From NCBI RefSeq assembly GCF_016097555.1, contig NC_054704.1, positions 99,770,343 to 99,834,342 on the forward strand: a stretch of 64,000 nucleotides of DNA. The letters run 5' to 3'. Positions 45,881-55,225 of this stretch are shown here, piece after piece. The position numbers were made by a program, and so were the translations under genes. The notes under the pieces were generated by a model. That model was not told where the DNA came from. It was given only the letters and a program-made list of their open reading frames with translations, and made no database searches. Source of the stretch: Gigantopelta aegis (Eukaryota > Mollusca > Gastropoda > Neomphalida > Peltospiridae). The first letter of the stretch is position 1. Each line of letters starts with the position of its first letter.

Positions 45881-46074
45881 TTACTCTAAATTTTAATTTG
45901 ATCTATCTGTGATATTTGTATTTTTGCACAGTTCTTTACACTGTGTTTTTATTTGACTCTTGAATGTTTATATTGATGTTGATCATCACTTCATGTTTTG
46001 AATTACCATAGTTTGACACCCAATAGCCGATGTATTTGTTGTGCTGGGATGTCGTTAAACATTCATTCATTCAC

Positions 46075-46086
46075 GTTTAGTTTTGG
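46075..46086. repeat. Target-site duplication, right copy
   Basis: GTTTAGTTTTGG, identical to 42062-42073. Confidence 0.9.
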
Positions 46087-46790
46087 CTGGTCTTGTTTTG
46101 TTTTGTATTTAAATTTAAAATAAATAATTATATTTTTCTTTTCAATTTTATTTTATTTTATAATTGATCATTACTATGTGCTTCTGGCTTGTTTTTTTTT
46201 TTTTTTTTTTTTTTTTTTAGCAAATGTTGGTTGAGCTTCACCCATTGTAACATACTAGCAAGTGATGTTGGCGTTGTCATAACAACCTGTCGGATATATG
46301 GGAGGACAGCAGGTATACCCCCAAGGTTACCGAGTTCCTTGTCTTCACAAATTAATGGTTTTGTGAGCCAGAAAACACTTGGATGTCTACGGTAATAAAA
46401 CTATTTTATGAATTTCTTTCTCAGATCATAATACCGTGGATAACAGTTTTGTCATTAATGTTTTTTGTACGTTACAGTGGCAATTAATTACGGCTTTAGT
46501 ACTAACCACGTGATATGCAAGGTGAGCCAGCGAAACTGCAGGTATTTTATTTTATTTGTTTTTTGTTTGGGGGAGAAGGGGTACGGGGGGGGATGGCTTG
46601 GGGTTTTATATAGTGGGTTTTTTGTTGCTGTTGTTGTGATGGTTGTGGTGATAATGGTTATTTGTTTAGTTTTGGTGGATTTTTTGTTAGGCTTTTAGGG
46701 GTATTTTTTTTTTATTCCTAATGAGACCAAAACACGTTTTATGAAGAGCTATGACAACCAAATTGTATAATTATATTATGCTGAAGAAAA
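46087..46790. other. AT/T-rich intergenic sequence
   Basis: Poly-T at about 46191-46219 and G/T-rich sequence at 46560-46720. No gene recognised. Confidence 0.55.
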
Positions 46791-46796
46791 AAAAAC

Positions 46797-46942
46797 CCCA
46801 CACACACACACAGGCACACACACACACATAGAAAGAGACAGACAGACAGAGAGAAAGAGACAAAGGGAGAGACAGACAGACAGACACACACACACACACA
46901 TAGAGAGAGACAGACAGAGAGAAAGAGACAAAGGGAGAGACA

Positions 46943-47032
<90 letters not shown>
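46797..47032. repeat. (CA)n/(GACA)n/(GA)n compound microsatellite
   Basis: Two near-copies of a CAGACAGAGAGAAAGAGACA-type block separated by (CA)n, ending in a long (CA)n. Minus-strand frames here are compositional. Confidence 0.95.
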
Positions 47033-47034
<2 letters not shown>

Positions 47035-47960
47035 CAAATGCCTTCCCCAGGTGGTGACCTATCCCATGTGATAATTTTACTAACCTTCATTATTCATAGA
47101 AATCGAAACTACATAGACAGAGAAAACAAAATGAAAGAAAAAGGAAACAACCTAAGCTAATTCTTGGAAATCGAAAAAACTTTGAACCATTGTTTTTGTT
47201 CGCCTGACTGTTACGTCGATAATATCACTCGGTTATGCCTAAGGAAATAACTTTGCACGAGATCAACCATTAATTCAGCAAAAGCTGCTCGATCAACAGA
47301 GCACCTGAGCGACCGGGCCTACTTCGTGGCGTGTGGTAAACGCCAGCCAATGAGAACGCTCGCCCGCTCAAGCTACTGGCAGAGCGATACAGCGACAAGT
47401 CAGCTGGCCACCATGACCGGATCGGATCGGATCGGATCGGATCGGACGACGTACGTTACCCGATGTGCCAGCAGTATGTGTGTCGAATGACTATTTACCG
47501 TAGCATAAATAATCGCTGACCTCGACATGCATAATAAAATTCATGTCTACATGTTGCGGCATGTTGTGAGCTGATTAGAAACGAATACCTGAACATAGCA
47601 CGTGTCAGGGCCCGCGGAGTGAAAGTGTGTGTGTGTGTGTTGGGGGTTGGGTGGAGTGGTGGTGGGAGCACTGTCATTGTTATGGTCCGAAGGGTTGGAA
47701 ACGTCAGGGTTTAAAAGAGCCAAAACATAAAGGGTGGATGGGTGTGTGTGTGGGGGGTGGGGGTGAATTCAGGAATGTGTTCTACTGGATTTTGTTTTAA
47801 ATTTATGTGTTCAAATACGGCATTTTTACTTTCTAGACTTCAGAGCACAAAAACAGCGAAAAGTGGGGTACATGCGCCCCCCCCCCCCACCCCCGTTCCG
47901 CGCCGTCTGCTTATTTATGTATAGGCACCTCCAAAAAACAACTCTGCGGGGTATTCCTAT
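47033..47960. promoter_or_regulatory. Intergenic stretch with a CpG-rich, CCAAT-containing patch
   Basis: About 47285-47480 is CpG-rich, contains AGCCAATGAG (a CCAAT-type site near 47347) and a GGATC pentamer repeated five times (47418-47445). No TATA box or exon can be attached, so promoter function is only a possibility. A poly-C run is at 47877-47890. Confidence 0.25.
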
Positions 47961-47965
47961 AATTG

Positions 47966-48058
47966 TTTTTACATATATCTTGCTGCCAATGGAAAATTAA
48001 TGAAGCGTGTCAGATTACTAAATGTCTGACATCCAATAGCCGATAATTAATAAATAAA
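47966..48058 (+). mobile_element. SINE-A2 fragment, internally deleted
   Basis: TATCTTGCTGCCAATGGAAA followed by TGTCTGACATCCAATAGCCG and ATAATTAATAAATAAATGTA; the terminal GTCGTTAAAC is lost. Confidence 0.75.
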
Positions 48059-48357
48059 TGTAGATGACACCCTCCCGACGTTTTAGGGCGTCCACTGCCC
48101 CAAGAGTAATACAAACAAGACCTGTAGCTCACGTTCTAGAAATTAACCATGACTTGCTTTGTATTTCAAGCTAAATAAACATAAGACGATGTAATTACTA
48201 AATTAACTTTAACACCCTGGCAGGACAACAAGGATATATTTTACCACGTTATTTGTTGTTTGTTACTTGTGTGACATCATGACAAGTAAATGACGTGGTC
48301 GCATATGTGGTGTCAAACTCTACTAAAAACGACCATTGGGTTTGCCCTTATTGATCG

Positions 48358-49534
48358 TGTCACGGGGATTCTATAATTCCCGTAACTGAATAACACACGA
48401 TTATCCAAATATCTCTCCTAACTGTATATGTATTAGATCTCTCTGTAACAGGCAGTTCAAAACCGCTTTGGCTCGTCTAGGTATGATCAAAGATACGATC
48501 TTATATAAAGTATATGTAATATAGCACGTTTAGTTCACTAGAAAACACAACAAAAACACAATACACTTTGGAATCTGTATTAACCTACGTTGACAAATGT
48601 ACAGCCGCAGTAGTTAATTAATAACAACAATAATAACAACCCAGAACTGATCACTTAATTAGTTAATCTCTAGGTGTCTAGTTTACACAATATGCTAATC
48701 ACTTCACCTTGACACAACACCCACACGTGTGATAATTGAGAAACACTTCTAGGGGAACTTAATTAATAAAGGAATTACAACACTATTCCTAACTGGTTAA
48801 TTTTTAATTAACCCTTAACTACTCATTCAGTAACCTTGTAATACAGAATTAATACTGGTACCTATCACAATAAAGACAATAACCTACAGTTTACCTAGGT
48901 CTTCTAGGATGACTGGCTAAGCTTTATATTACCAAATACTCGTATAAAGTATAGAACAGTAAGACTACGATTTACTTCGTCAGATGACCGAAGACACTGT
49001 CTAAATAATATTGGTATAATACAGTATTAAAATATTTAAAGTCACATCAATCACATCAAGGTTATACAACAGAGCAGAAATAAAATATTTACCAAAGTCC
49101 AAACGGACAACGTTCCCTGGGAGCCGTCCTTTTTGCTTCTCCCAGATATCTAAAAAAAAAACTAGCTATTTATTGTAAAATCAGAAAATCAGAAAATCGC
49201 CTGGGGGTACAAGGCGGTCCTCCCCCTATCATCTGATATTCCACCTCTCCCAGAGTCGGTATATTTCTCTCTGATCGTCAGTCTGGCTGTCGCCAATCCG
49301 CGACCAATCCCCTGGCCATAAACAGCACTACCGGAGATATTACGTAACTACTAGCCACATGGCCTCCACACCTGCTCTGGGTGTGTATTAGGCGTACCGA
49401 TCGAGGACCGTCGCGCAGAAGTATTACGTAACAAGTTGCCCACCTAGCTAAGTGCAATTTGTAACTGCACACGGCCTTCTAAAACAATCAATATCGCCAC
49501 AGGCGAAAACAAATTAAAAGCATGTTCCGTCACA
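48358..49534 (-). mobile_element. Solo LTR, Ty3/Gypsy-like
   Basis: A 1177-bp segment with TG...CA ends (TGTGACGG and CGTGACA on the minus strand) flanked by the 5-bp duplication GATCG (48353-48357 and 49535-49539). No internal retroviral-type genes lie beside it, so it is what remains after recombination between two LTRs. The 5-bp duplication and length fit Ty3/Gypsy. The duplication is still identical, which suggests a moderately young insertion. Confidence 0.8.
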
Positions 49535-49539
49535 GATCG

Positions 49540-49915
49540 TAATCCGTAATAGCGGGGTGGTCTTAATACCGCGATATTCTACTATAAAATAATAAGGAAA
49601 TATCGGTCTTTATAGCGGGTGGTCTTAGAACAGGGGCGTCGACAGAAATTTGATATTGGGGCGGCGGAAGGTGGGTGTGGGAGGGGTGTGGCAGATTGTG
49701 CTGCAGGGTGTTCCCGTTCTAAACATTTGGAAAGATATCTTCTTTCGGGTGATATTGTCAGATTATTAAACAGAAAGGACCCTAAAATATGTACTAGTAT
49801 GTACTGTTCACGTGACACATACAATTTTCCGAACGTTGGCAGTCGCGATTCCTTATAACTTTTTAACTTCTATTATACTAGCGTTTGTAGTATAATATAA
49901 TTAGTTATAGTGGGA
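49540..49915. other. Intergenic, nothing recognised
   Basis: A short repeated phrase (AGCGGG(G)TGGTCTTA) occurs at 49551 and 49614. No gene. Confidence 0.5.
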
Positions 49916-49920
49916 CTTTT

Positions 49921-50230
<310 letters not shown>

Positions 50231-50509
50231 ACGTCATTAATTCATTTTGTAATACTGAGCACTGGTTATATGTTTTTTAAGACTATAAAATTAATATGTA
50301 AACAATTTCAGTCACAATCGGCCAGATATATCCCACTCCCCAGCACACAAACATAAGAACTTTATAGTTATTTTCAAAACCGGTTTATATTTTTTATTTT
50401 ATGTCAAGCCAAGGACGAACAACGAACACTTAAATTTGTTGTATAGTTTATTCTTAAAACAAATTAATGAGGGTTGCTTTTCTTTCTTTCTTTCCTTCTG
50501 ATTTATATG

Positions 50510-50762
50510 GCTAAACAGAATGTAAATCATATCCTCGTCCAAAACATTATTAATGTTAAATAAATGATTCAATTTATTTTGACTATTAAGAGTTTTTGTT
50601 CTCACAGCCTTGACTTAAAATGCGGTTGTTTCCCTTTAACTACAAGAAACGTTCTAATTCCGGAATATAACGAATGGTATCGAAAAATAACGAAAACGAT
50701 TGCATCAGAAATGTATAAAATATATTACTATTAGTGATTTGAATAAAGGTGTTTTGTTATCA
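50510..50762 (+). repeat. 5' flank of the duplicated tRNA unit, copy 1
   Basis: The phrases CCTCGTCCAAAACA, TTAATGTTAAATAAAT and CGGTTGTTTCCCTTTAACTA are shared in order with 52245-52350 and 52800-53007, and the last part with 54200-54359. A TATA-like TATAAAATATA lies at 50714-50724, about 40 bp before the tRNA, a position used by some upstream-assisted Pol III genes. Confidence 0.8.
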
Positions 50763-50834
50763 AGCAGAGTGGCGCAGTGGAAGCGTGCTGGGCCCATAAC
50801 CCAGAGGTCCGTGGATCGAAACCACGCTCTGCTA
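50763..50834 (+). tRNA. Initiator tRNA-Met (CAT), intact
   Basis: 72 nt with acceptor AGCAGAG/CTCTGCT, D arm GCGC-AGTGGAA-GCGT, anticodon stem CTGGG/CCCAG holding CCCATAA (anticodon CAT), T arm CGTGG-ATCGAAA-CCACG and discriminator A. Eukaryotic initiator hallmarks are present: A1-T72, three G-C pairs at the base of the anticodon stem, and A instead of T at position 54. The T-stem pairs differ from human by paired changes. No intron. Pol III terminators TTTT follow at 50839-50842 and 50844-50847. It reads start codons in cytosolic translation initiation. Confidence 0.95.
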
Positions 50835-51165
50835 AATGTTTTATTTTCCTGAATCAGTATTCCGCTTCAATGTTACAATTTCATTTCATCGACGTCAGTA
50901 TTTAATGTATGTATTGGAAGTATTAACAAAACCACTTTAATTTGGAATACAGTTTTACTGTTGAAACACATTAACACGGGTTTCTTTCTGTCTTTTGTTT
51001 TCTTCTTTTTTGTATTATTATTATTATTATTATTTTTTTAATTATTATTAAAACAACAGAACTAAGAATGAAAGGAATAAAATAAAACCAAACCAATAAT
51101 AGACGCGTCTCACTTATACTGCTAAATAGACGTTCGCTGATATGTAAACCCTATCCAAGCCTCGT

Positions 51166-51170
<5 letters not shown>

Positions 51171-51197
<27 letters not shown>
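51171..51197. repeat. Poly-G tract
   Basis: Run of more than 25 G starting near 51167, ending before AGTGTGTGTG. Confidence 0.85.
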
Positions 51198-51198
<1 letters not shown>

Positions 51199-51211
51199 GT
51201 GTGTGTGTGTT

Positions 51212-51277
51212 GTAACCTAGTGATAAAGCACTCGTTTGATGTGTGGTCGGTCTAGGATCGAAACCACGCTCTGCTAA
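51212..51277 (+). pseudogene. Chimera of SINE-A head and initiator tRNA-Met 3' end
   Basis: 51211-51257 reads as a SINE-A head (TAACCTAGTGATAAAGCACT, GTGTGGTCGGTCTAGGATCG). At the B box it switches to the 3' third of the initiator tRNA (ATCGAAACCACGCTCTGCTA, ending near 51277). The bases after it (GAGTTTTATTTTCGTGAAT and onward) match the 3' flank of the tRNA at 50763. It lacks the anticodon arm, so it is not a tRNA gene. Confidence 0.8.
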
Positions 51278-51605
51278 GAGTTTTATTTTCGTGAATGCGT
51301 ATTCTGTCTTAAATGCTACGATTTTATTTTATTTTATTTACTCTAACAATAATAGCTGGCTGTGTGTTTTAAAAACTGTAAAAGAAATGTATAAGCAATT
51401 TCAATCACAATCAAGGTACATTCCCCCAACCAGTACAAATAAAAAATTTCCGAAATAATTTAATTTTCGCTGGGGGGTTTTCTTCAATAAAGCCATACTG
51501 GAATTATTGACAAGAACACTTAAATACAGGCTGTAGTGTATGCGTCAAACAGATTAACGCTGGTAGAATCTCTCTCTGTGTCTCTGTCTTTGTGTCTCTC
51601 TCTCT

Positions 51606-51990
51606 CTACCGGCCTCGGTGGCGTCGTGGCAGGCCATCGGTCTACAGGCTGGTAGGTACTGGGTTCGGATCCCAGTCGAGGCATGGAATTTTTAATCCAG
51701 ATACCGACTCCAAACCCTGAGTGAATGCTCCGCAAGGCTCAATGGGTAGGTGTAAACCACTTGCACCGACCAGTGATCCATAACTGGTTCAACAAAGGCC
51801 ATGGTTTGTGCTATCCTGCCTGTGGGAAGCGCAAATAAAAGATCCCTTGCTGCCTGTCGTAAAAGAGTAGCCTATGTGGCGACAGCGGGTTTCCTCTAAA
51901 AAAATCTGTGTGGTCCTTAACCATATGTCTGACGCCATATAACCGTAAATAAAATGTGTTGAGTGCGTCATTAAATAAAACACTTCTTTC
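51606..51990 (+). mobile_element. Mosaic SINE: SINE-B-type head, SINE-A1 body and tail
   Basis: The head reads CCGGCCTCGGTGGCGTCGTG, with GGGTTCGGATCCCAGTCGAG as B box and CAATGGGTAGGTGTAAACCA, as in SINE-B. At about 51790 it becomes SINE-A: AAAGGCCATGGTTTGTGCTA, AAATAAAAGATCCCTTGCTG, GTGGCGACAGCGGGTTTCCT and GAGTGCGTCATTAAATAAAA. The joint lies in the body, as produced by template switching. Confidence 0.85.
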
Positions 51991-52005
51991 TTTCTTTTTG
52001 TGTGT

Positions 52006-52012
52006 GTCTCTC

Positions 52013-52102
<90 letters not shown>

Positions 52103-52146
52103 ACTCACTCACTCACTCACATTCTCACTCACTCTCTGTCTGTCTT
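52006..52146. repeat. (CT)n then (CACT)n
   Basis: (CT)n of about 40 units followed by CTCACTCA units and CTGT units. Confidence 0.95.
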
Positions 52147-52351
52147 TTTCTTTTTTAGATAAAACATAAACTAAACTAAGAATGAAAGGAATAAAATAAA
52201 ACCAAAACAATAATTCGCGCGTATGGCTAAACAGACATTCGCTGAAATGTAAATCCTAACCTCGTCCAAAACAATATTAATGTTAAATAAATAATTAATT
52301 TTCTTAGTTGTTTTGATTATTTAAGAGATTTTGTTCTCGTAGTCTTGGGTT

Positions 52352-52363
52352 AAATTTCTAACA
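52352..52363. repeat. Target-site duplication, left copy
   Basis: AAATTTCTAACA, identical to 52677-52688. Confidence 0.9.
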
Positions 52364-52435
52364 CCCCTGCGTGTGCTGTAACCTCACCGTGGTGCAGGGG
52401 TGTAACATTCTCTTTGAGAATGGCCAATACAGCAC
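52364..52435 (+). ncRNA. HDV-like self-cleaving ribozyme, complete pairing
   Basis: P1 CCCCTGC (52364-52370) pairs perfectly with GCAGGGG (52394-52400). P2 GTGCTGTA (52373-52380) pairs with TACAGCAC (52428-52435). P3 is ACC/GGT around TCACCGT, and P4 CATTCTC/GAGAATG (52406-52412, 52416-52422) has a TTT loop. J4/2 is GCCAA with the likely catalytic C at 52424. Relative to 42074-42145 the first P1 pair has changed from T-A to C-G, a compensatory difference. Known HDV-like ribozymes cleave directly 5' of P1, which is exactly the target-duplication boundary here. Confidence 0.85.
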
Positions 52436-52676
52436 AAAATTGAAGTTTTGAGTAAAATTCAGTATCCGTAAAATTCTGTGATATTTGTGTTTTTGCACAG
52501 TTCTTTACACTGTTCTTTACACTGTTCTTTACACTGTTTTTGTTTAAGTCTTGAATTTTTATATTGATGTTGATCATCACTTTATTTATTTGCATTACCA
52601 TAGTTTGACACCCAATAGCCGATGTATTTTTCGTGCTGGGGTGTCGTTAAACATTCATTCATTCATTCATTCATTC
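52364..52676 (+). mobile_element. Short non-autonomous LINE derivative with both ends
   Basis: A 313-bp element flanked by the 12-bp duplication AAATTTCTAACA. It consists of the LINE ribozyme-like 5' end (52364-52435), a segment of about 45 bp (52437-52480) that matches the end of LINE ORF2 in the opposite orientation (minus strand reads TEFYSKLQF, as LINE TDFYSKF), then the LINE 3' UTR with TGTGATATTTGTGTTTTTGC, a small TTCTTTACACTG triplication, CCCAATAGCCGATGTATTTT and a (CATT)n tail. It has no coding capacity. It inserted into the 5' flank of a duplicated tRNA unit. Confidence 0.85.
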
Positions 52677-52688
52677 AAATTTCTAACA
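52677..52688. repeat. Target-site duplication, right copy
   Basis: AAATTTCTAACA, identical to 52352-52363. Confidence 0.9.
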
Positions 52689-53007
52689 TTGACAGTTGTA
52701 GTAGTTTATATTTAAAACAAATTAACACGAGTTGCTTTTCTTTCCTTCCTTCTTTCTTTCTTTCTTTCTATCTCATGTATAAGGCTAAATAGTAATTCGC
52801 TGAAATTTAAATCCTATCTTCGTCTAAAACAATACTGATGCTAAATATATTATTAATTTTATTTGTTATTTTGATTATTTCAGTTTTTTTTTTCTTTCTC
52901 TCAGAGCCTTGGGTTAAATTGCGCGGTTGTTTCCCTTTAACTACAGAAATGTTCTATTTCCGAAATATTACGAATTTTATCGAAAGAGAACAAAAACTTT
53001 GTTATCC

Positions 53008-53079
53008 AGCAGAGTGGCGCAGTGGAAGCGTGCTGGATTCATAACCCAGAGGTCCGTTGATCGAAACCATGCTCTGTTC
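53008..53079 (+). pseudogene. Degenerate initiator tRNA-Met copy
   Basis: Same length and order as the intact gene, but changed at structural positions: the anticodon stem-loop is CTGGA-TTCATAA-CCCAG, losing one of the three conserved G-C pairs; the T stem CGTTG/CCATG has a mismatch; the acceptor end is CTCTGTT with discriminator C. The CAT anticodon remains. No TTTT run follows until about 53089. Its 5' flank matches those of the intact genes, so it arose by segment duplication rather than retroposition. Confidence 0.85.
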
Positions 53080-53111
53080 GATCCATATTTTTTCCAGAAT
53101 CTATTAACAAG

Positions 53112-53358
53112 GGCATGTTTTAATTAACGACGCACTCAGTACATTTTATTTACGGTTATATGACGTCAGACATATGGTTAAGGAACGCACATACATTGAG
53201 AGAGAAAACCCGCTGTCGGCATTTCATGGGATACTCTTTTCGATAAAGGTATCTTTTATATGCACCATTCCACAAAGAGGATAGTACATACCACGGTCTT
53301 TGTTACATCAGTTGTGGAGCACTAGTTGGAACGAGTAATATCCCAATGGGTCCACCGC
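53112..53358 (-). mobile_element. SINE-A (A1), head missing
   Basis: The plus strand shows TTAATTAACGACGCACTCAG, TTTACGGTTATATGACGTCA and CTTTTATATGCACCATTCCA, and stops at CCCAATGGGTCCACCG. It inserted just 3' of the degenerate tRNA. Confidence 0.88.
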
Positions 53359-53745
53359 TATTAACAAGAGACCTGTACAATATGGACATTTATATATCAG
53401 ATATTTTCTCCTATATACCTTAGTTAATAAAATCAGTAATGTTTGACCATGTGACATACTTTTATTTAAGACCTTTTTAATTCTATTAACTATACATCCT
53501 ATTAAACTAGAAACTATTTTATATACAAAATTGAATAATGTGTTTGGTTGGAATTTTATTTATTGTTGTTGTTGTTATTGTTCTTTAGCTTATCAAAGTT
53601 TGGAATACAAGTAAATATTCAATTTGTTTGTGTGCTAGACATTTCTTTCAGATTATAAGCATAGGTATTATTAATAGATCTTACAATAAAATAACCCAAG
53701 TCTATTCAAAACAGCAGACAAATCATCTGAACGATTTTTTTCATA
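53359..53745. other. AT-rich intergenic sequence
   Basis: Nothing recognised. Confidence 0.5.
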
Positions 53746-53748
53746 CTT

Positions 53749-53970
53749 TTAAAGTCGCAGACCCAAGTTTTAACCAATAAAAATGGACACTAAGTTTGGT
53801 TAATCTACAAATTTTAACTTGTTTGAATAAAGTTACAACAGGGAAACAAAAGTCTGCGACGTTGAAACAGTAAAATACACTTAAAAATAGATTAGAACTC
53901 AACTCCATAACCGTTAATTCTCAGACGCACGTGCCTTTTTAAAAATATGAAAAATGCATTTTGCGATATT
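53749..53970. mobile_element. MITE fragment related to 6724-7133
   Basis: The left end TTAAAGTCGCAGACCC resembles the MITE end, and interior phrases agree in order: AAATGGACACTAAG, GTTAAT.TACAAA, AACAAAAGTCTGCGACGTTG, ACTCCATAAC and TTCTCAGACGC. The right half is missing; from 53973 unrelated sequence begins with TTAAAGGCACTCAGTCACGG, perhaps another element's end. Confidence 0.7.
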
Positions 53971-54199
53971 AAAGGCACTCAGTCACGGATTTAGTACGCC
54001 TTATTTCTCTAAATATGGAAATTTAAAAGTAAATTACATTCATTTGGAATACCAAACCTCGTTATTGTATCATCCAAAACATTTTAACTGAATTACGATC
54101 GAGGGAATTCCATGACACGCCTCATTTTTAAAACTTTGGAACTCTTGTTGCGAATTTAGATACTTATCATGCGTCAAGAGCTTTTATTTTGTCACAGCC

Positions 54200-54359
54200 T
54201 GGGATTAATAATAAACTGCGGTTGTTTCCCTTTACCTACAGGGGAATCTGGTATTCCCGAACACAACCGAAATATAGCGAAAGTTATCGAAAGAGAATAA
54301 AATTGATTGCATCAGAAAATCCATCGATATGTTATCGATTTGTAGACATTTTTTCATCA
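54200..54359 (+). repeat. 5' flank of the duplicated tRNA unit, copy 3
   Basis: Shares GCGGTTGTTTCCCTTTA.CTA, AATATA.CGAAAG, ATCGAAAGAGAA and GATTGCATCAGAAA with the flanks of the copies at 50763 and 53008. Confidence 0.8.
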
Positions 54360-54431
54360 AGCAGAGTGGCGCAGTGGAAGCGTGCTGGGCCCATAACCCA
54401 GAGGTCCGTGGATCGAAACCACGCTCTGCTA
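54360..54431 (+). tRNA. Initiator tRNA-Met (CAT), intact, second copy
   Basis: Identical over all 72 nt to 50763-50834, with the same initiator hallmarks (A1-T72, three G-C anticodon-stem pairs, A54). A TTTT terminator lies at 54441-54444. The 3' flank differs from that of copy 1, so identity of the gene body against diverged flanks points to selection or gene conversion. Confidence 0.95.
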
Positions 54432-54524
54432 ATTATATTCTTTTAATCCTTTTTTTTCCCATTGGATCTGTATACATTACATTTAAACATGTAAATGGCG
54501 TGATTGTATCTTGTTTTTATTTTG

Positions 54525-54525
54525 T

Positions 54526-54572
<47 letters not shown>

Positions 54573-54588
54573 CAACAACAAAAACAAC
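54525..54588. repeat. (AAT)n then (AAC)n
   Basis: About 14 AAT/ATA triplets followed by AAC triplets. Confidence 0.9.
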
Positions 54589-54691
54589 AATAATATAAAT
54601 AATCAAATGGTTGTTTTAAACTAAAACCATGTCGCCGATTTCTCTCTTACCATGAAGCGACGACCGACTTTATCAACCACACAAAATGGAA

Positions 54692-55027
54692 AAAAAAGAA
54701 AGAAGTGTTTTATTTAACGACGCACGCAACACATTTTATTTATGGTTATATGGCGTCAGACATATGGTTAAGGACCACACAGATATTGAGAGAGGAAACC
54801 GGCTGTCGGCACTTCATGGGCTACTCTTTTTCGATTAGCAGCAAGGGAACTTTTATATGCACCATCCCACAGACAGGGTGGTACATACTACGGCCTTTAA
54901 TATACCAGTCGAGGTGCACAGGCTGGAACGAGAAATAGCCCAAAGGGCCCACCGACGGGGATCGATCCCACACTGACCGGGCATCGAACGAGCACTTTAC
55001 CACTGGGCTACGGCCCCCCCCCCCCCC
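54692..55027 (-). mobile_element. SINE-A (A1), full length
   Basis: The minus strand carries a GGGGCCGTAGCCCAGTGGTA head, GTCAGTGTGGGATCGATCCC, the TGCATATAAAAGTTCCCTTG body, GCCATATAACCATAAATAAA and the GCGTCGTTAAATAAAACACT end with a short pyrimidine tail. The poly-C at 55013-55027 lies at the head boundary. Confidence 0.92.
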
Positions 55028-55061
55028 ACACCCCATGCAGTTGTTTCCCTTCATCTATAAC

Positions 55062-55225
55062 CGGCCTCGGTGGCGTCGTGGTTAGGCCATCGGTCTACAT
55101 GCTGGTAGGTACTGGATTCGGATCCCAGTCGAGGCATCGGGGTTTTAATCCAGATGCCGACTTCAAACCCTGAGTGAGTGCTCCGCAAGGCTCAATGGGT
55201 AGGTGTAAACCACTTGCCTAGGACT
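55062..55225 (+). mobile_element. SINE-B-type head, 3' part missing
   Basis: CCGGCCTCGGTGGCGTCGTG, GGATTCGGATCCCAGTCGAG and CAATGGGTAGGTGTAAACCA are present, as at 51606, but the SINE-A body and tail are absent. Loss at the 3' side is not expected from reverse transcription, so a later deletion or a different tail is implied. Confidence 0.8.

Larger units (their letters stand above)
42074..46074 (+). mobile_element. LINE of I/Nimb/Ingi-like type, both ends present, internally deleted
   Basis: A 4001-bp insertion with 12-bp target duplications (GTTTAGTTTTGG). Order: ribozyme-like 5' end (42074-42145), 5' UTR, ORF1 with zinc-knuckle remnants, degraded ORF1 tail, reverse transcriptase with YVDD at 44695-44706, RNase H start (YTDGSR, Asp codon at 45507), C-terminal Cys/His stretch, 3' UTR, and a (CATT)n tail. 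Intact relatives would be expected near 6 kb. I see no apurinic endonuclease region between ORF1 and RT, and the middle of RNase H is missing. Several stops and frame shifts in ORF2 make the copy inactive. A small GC-rich insert with near-palindromic ends (CAGGCGCG and CGCGCCTG) lies at about 43782-43846, where the endonuclease would start. The clade call rests on RNase H plus ORF1 type. Confidence 0.9.

Noticed and set aside
47418-47445. GGATC pentamer run as a bound regulatory array
   Set aside because: Five copies of a pentamer are within the range of ordinary slippage, and no known binding site is formed.
53008-53079. Third functional initiator tRNA-Met
   Set aside because: Mismatches in the anticodon and T stems, a changed discriminator base and no close terminator mark it as a pseudogene.
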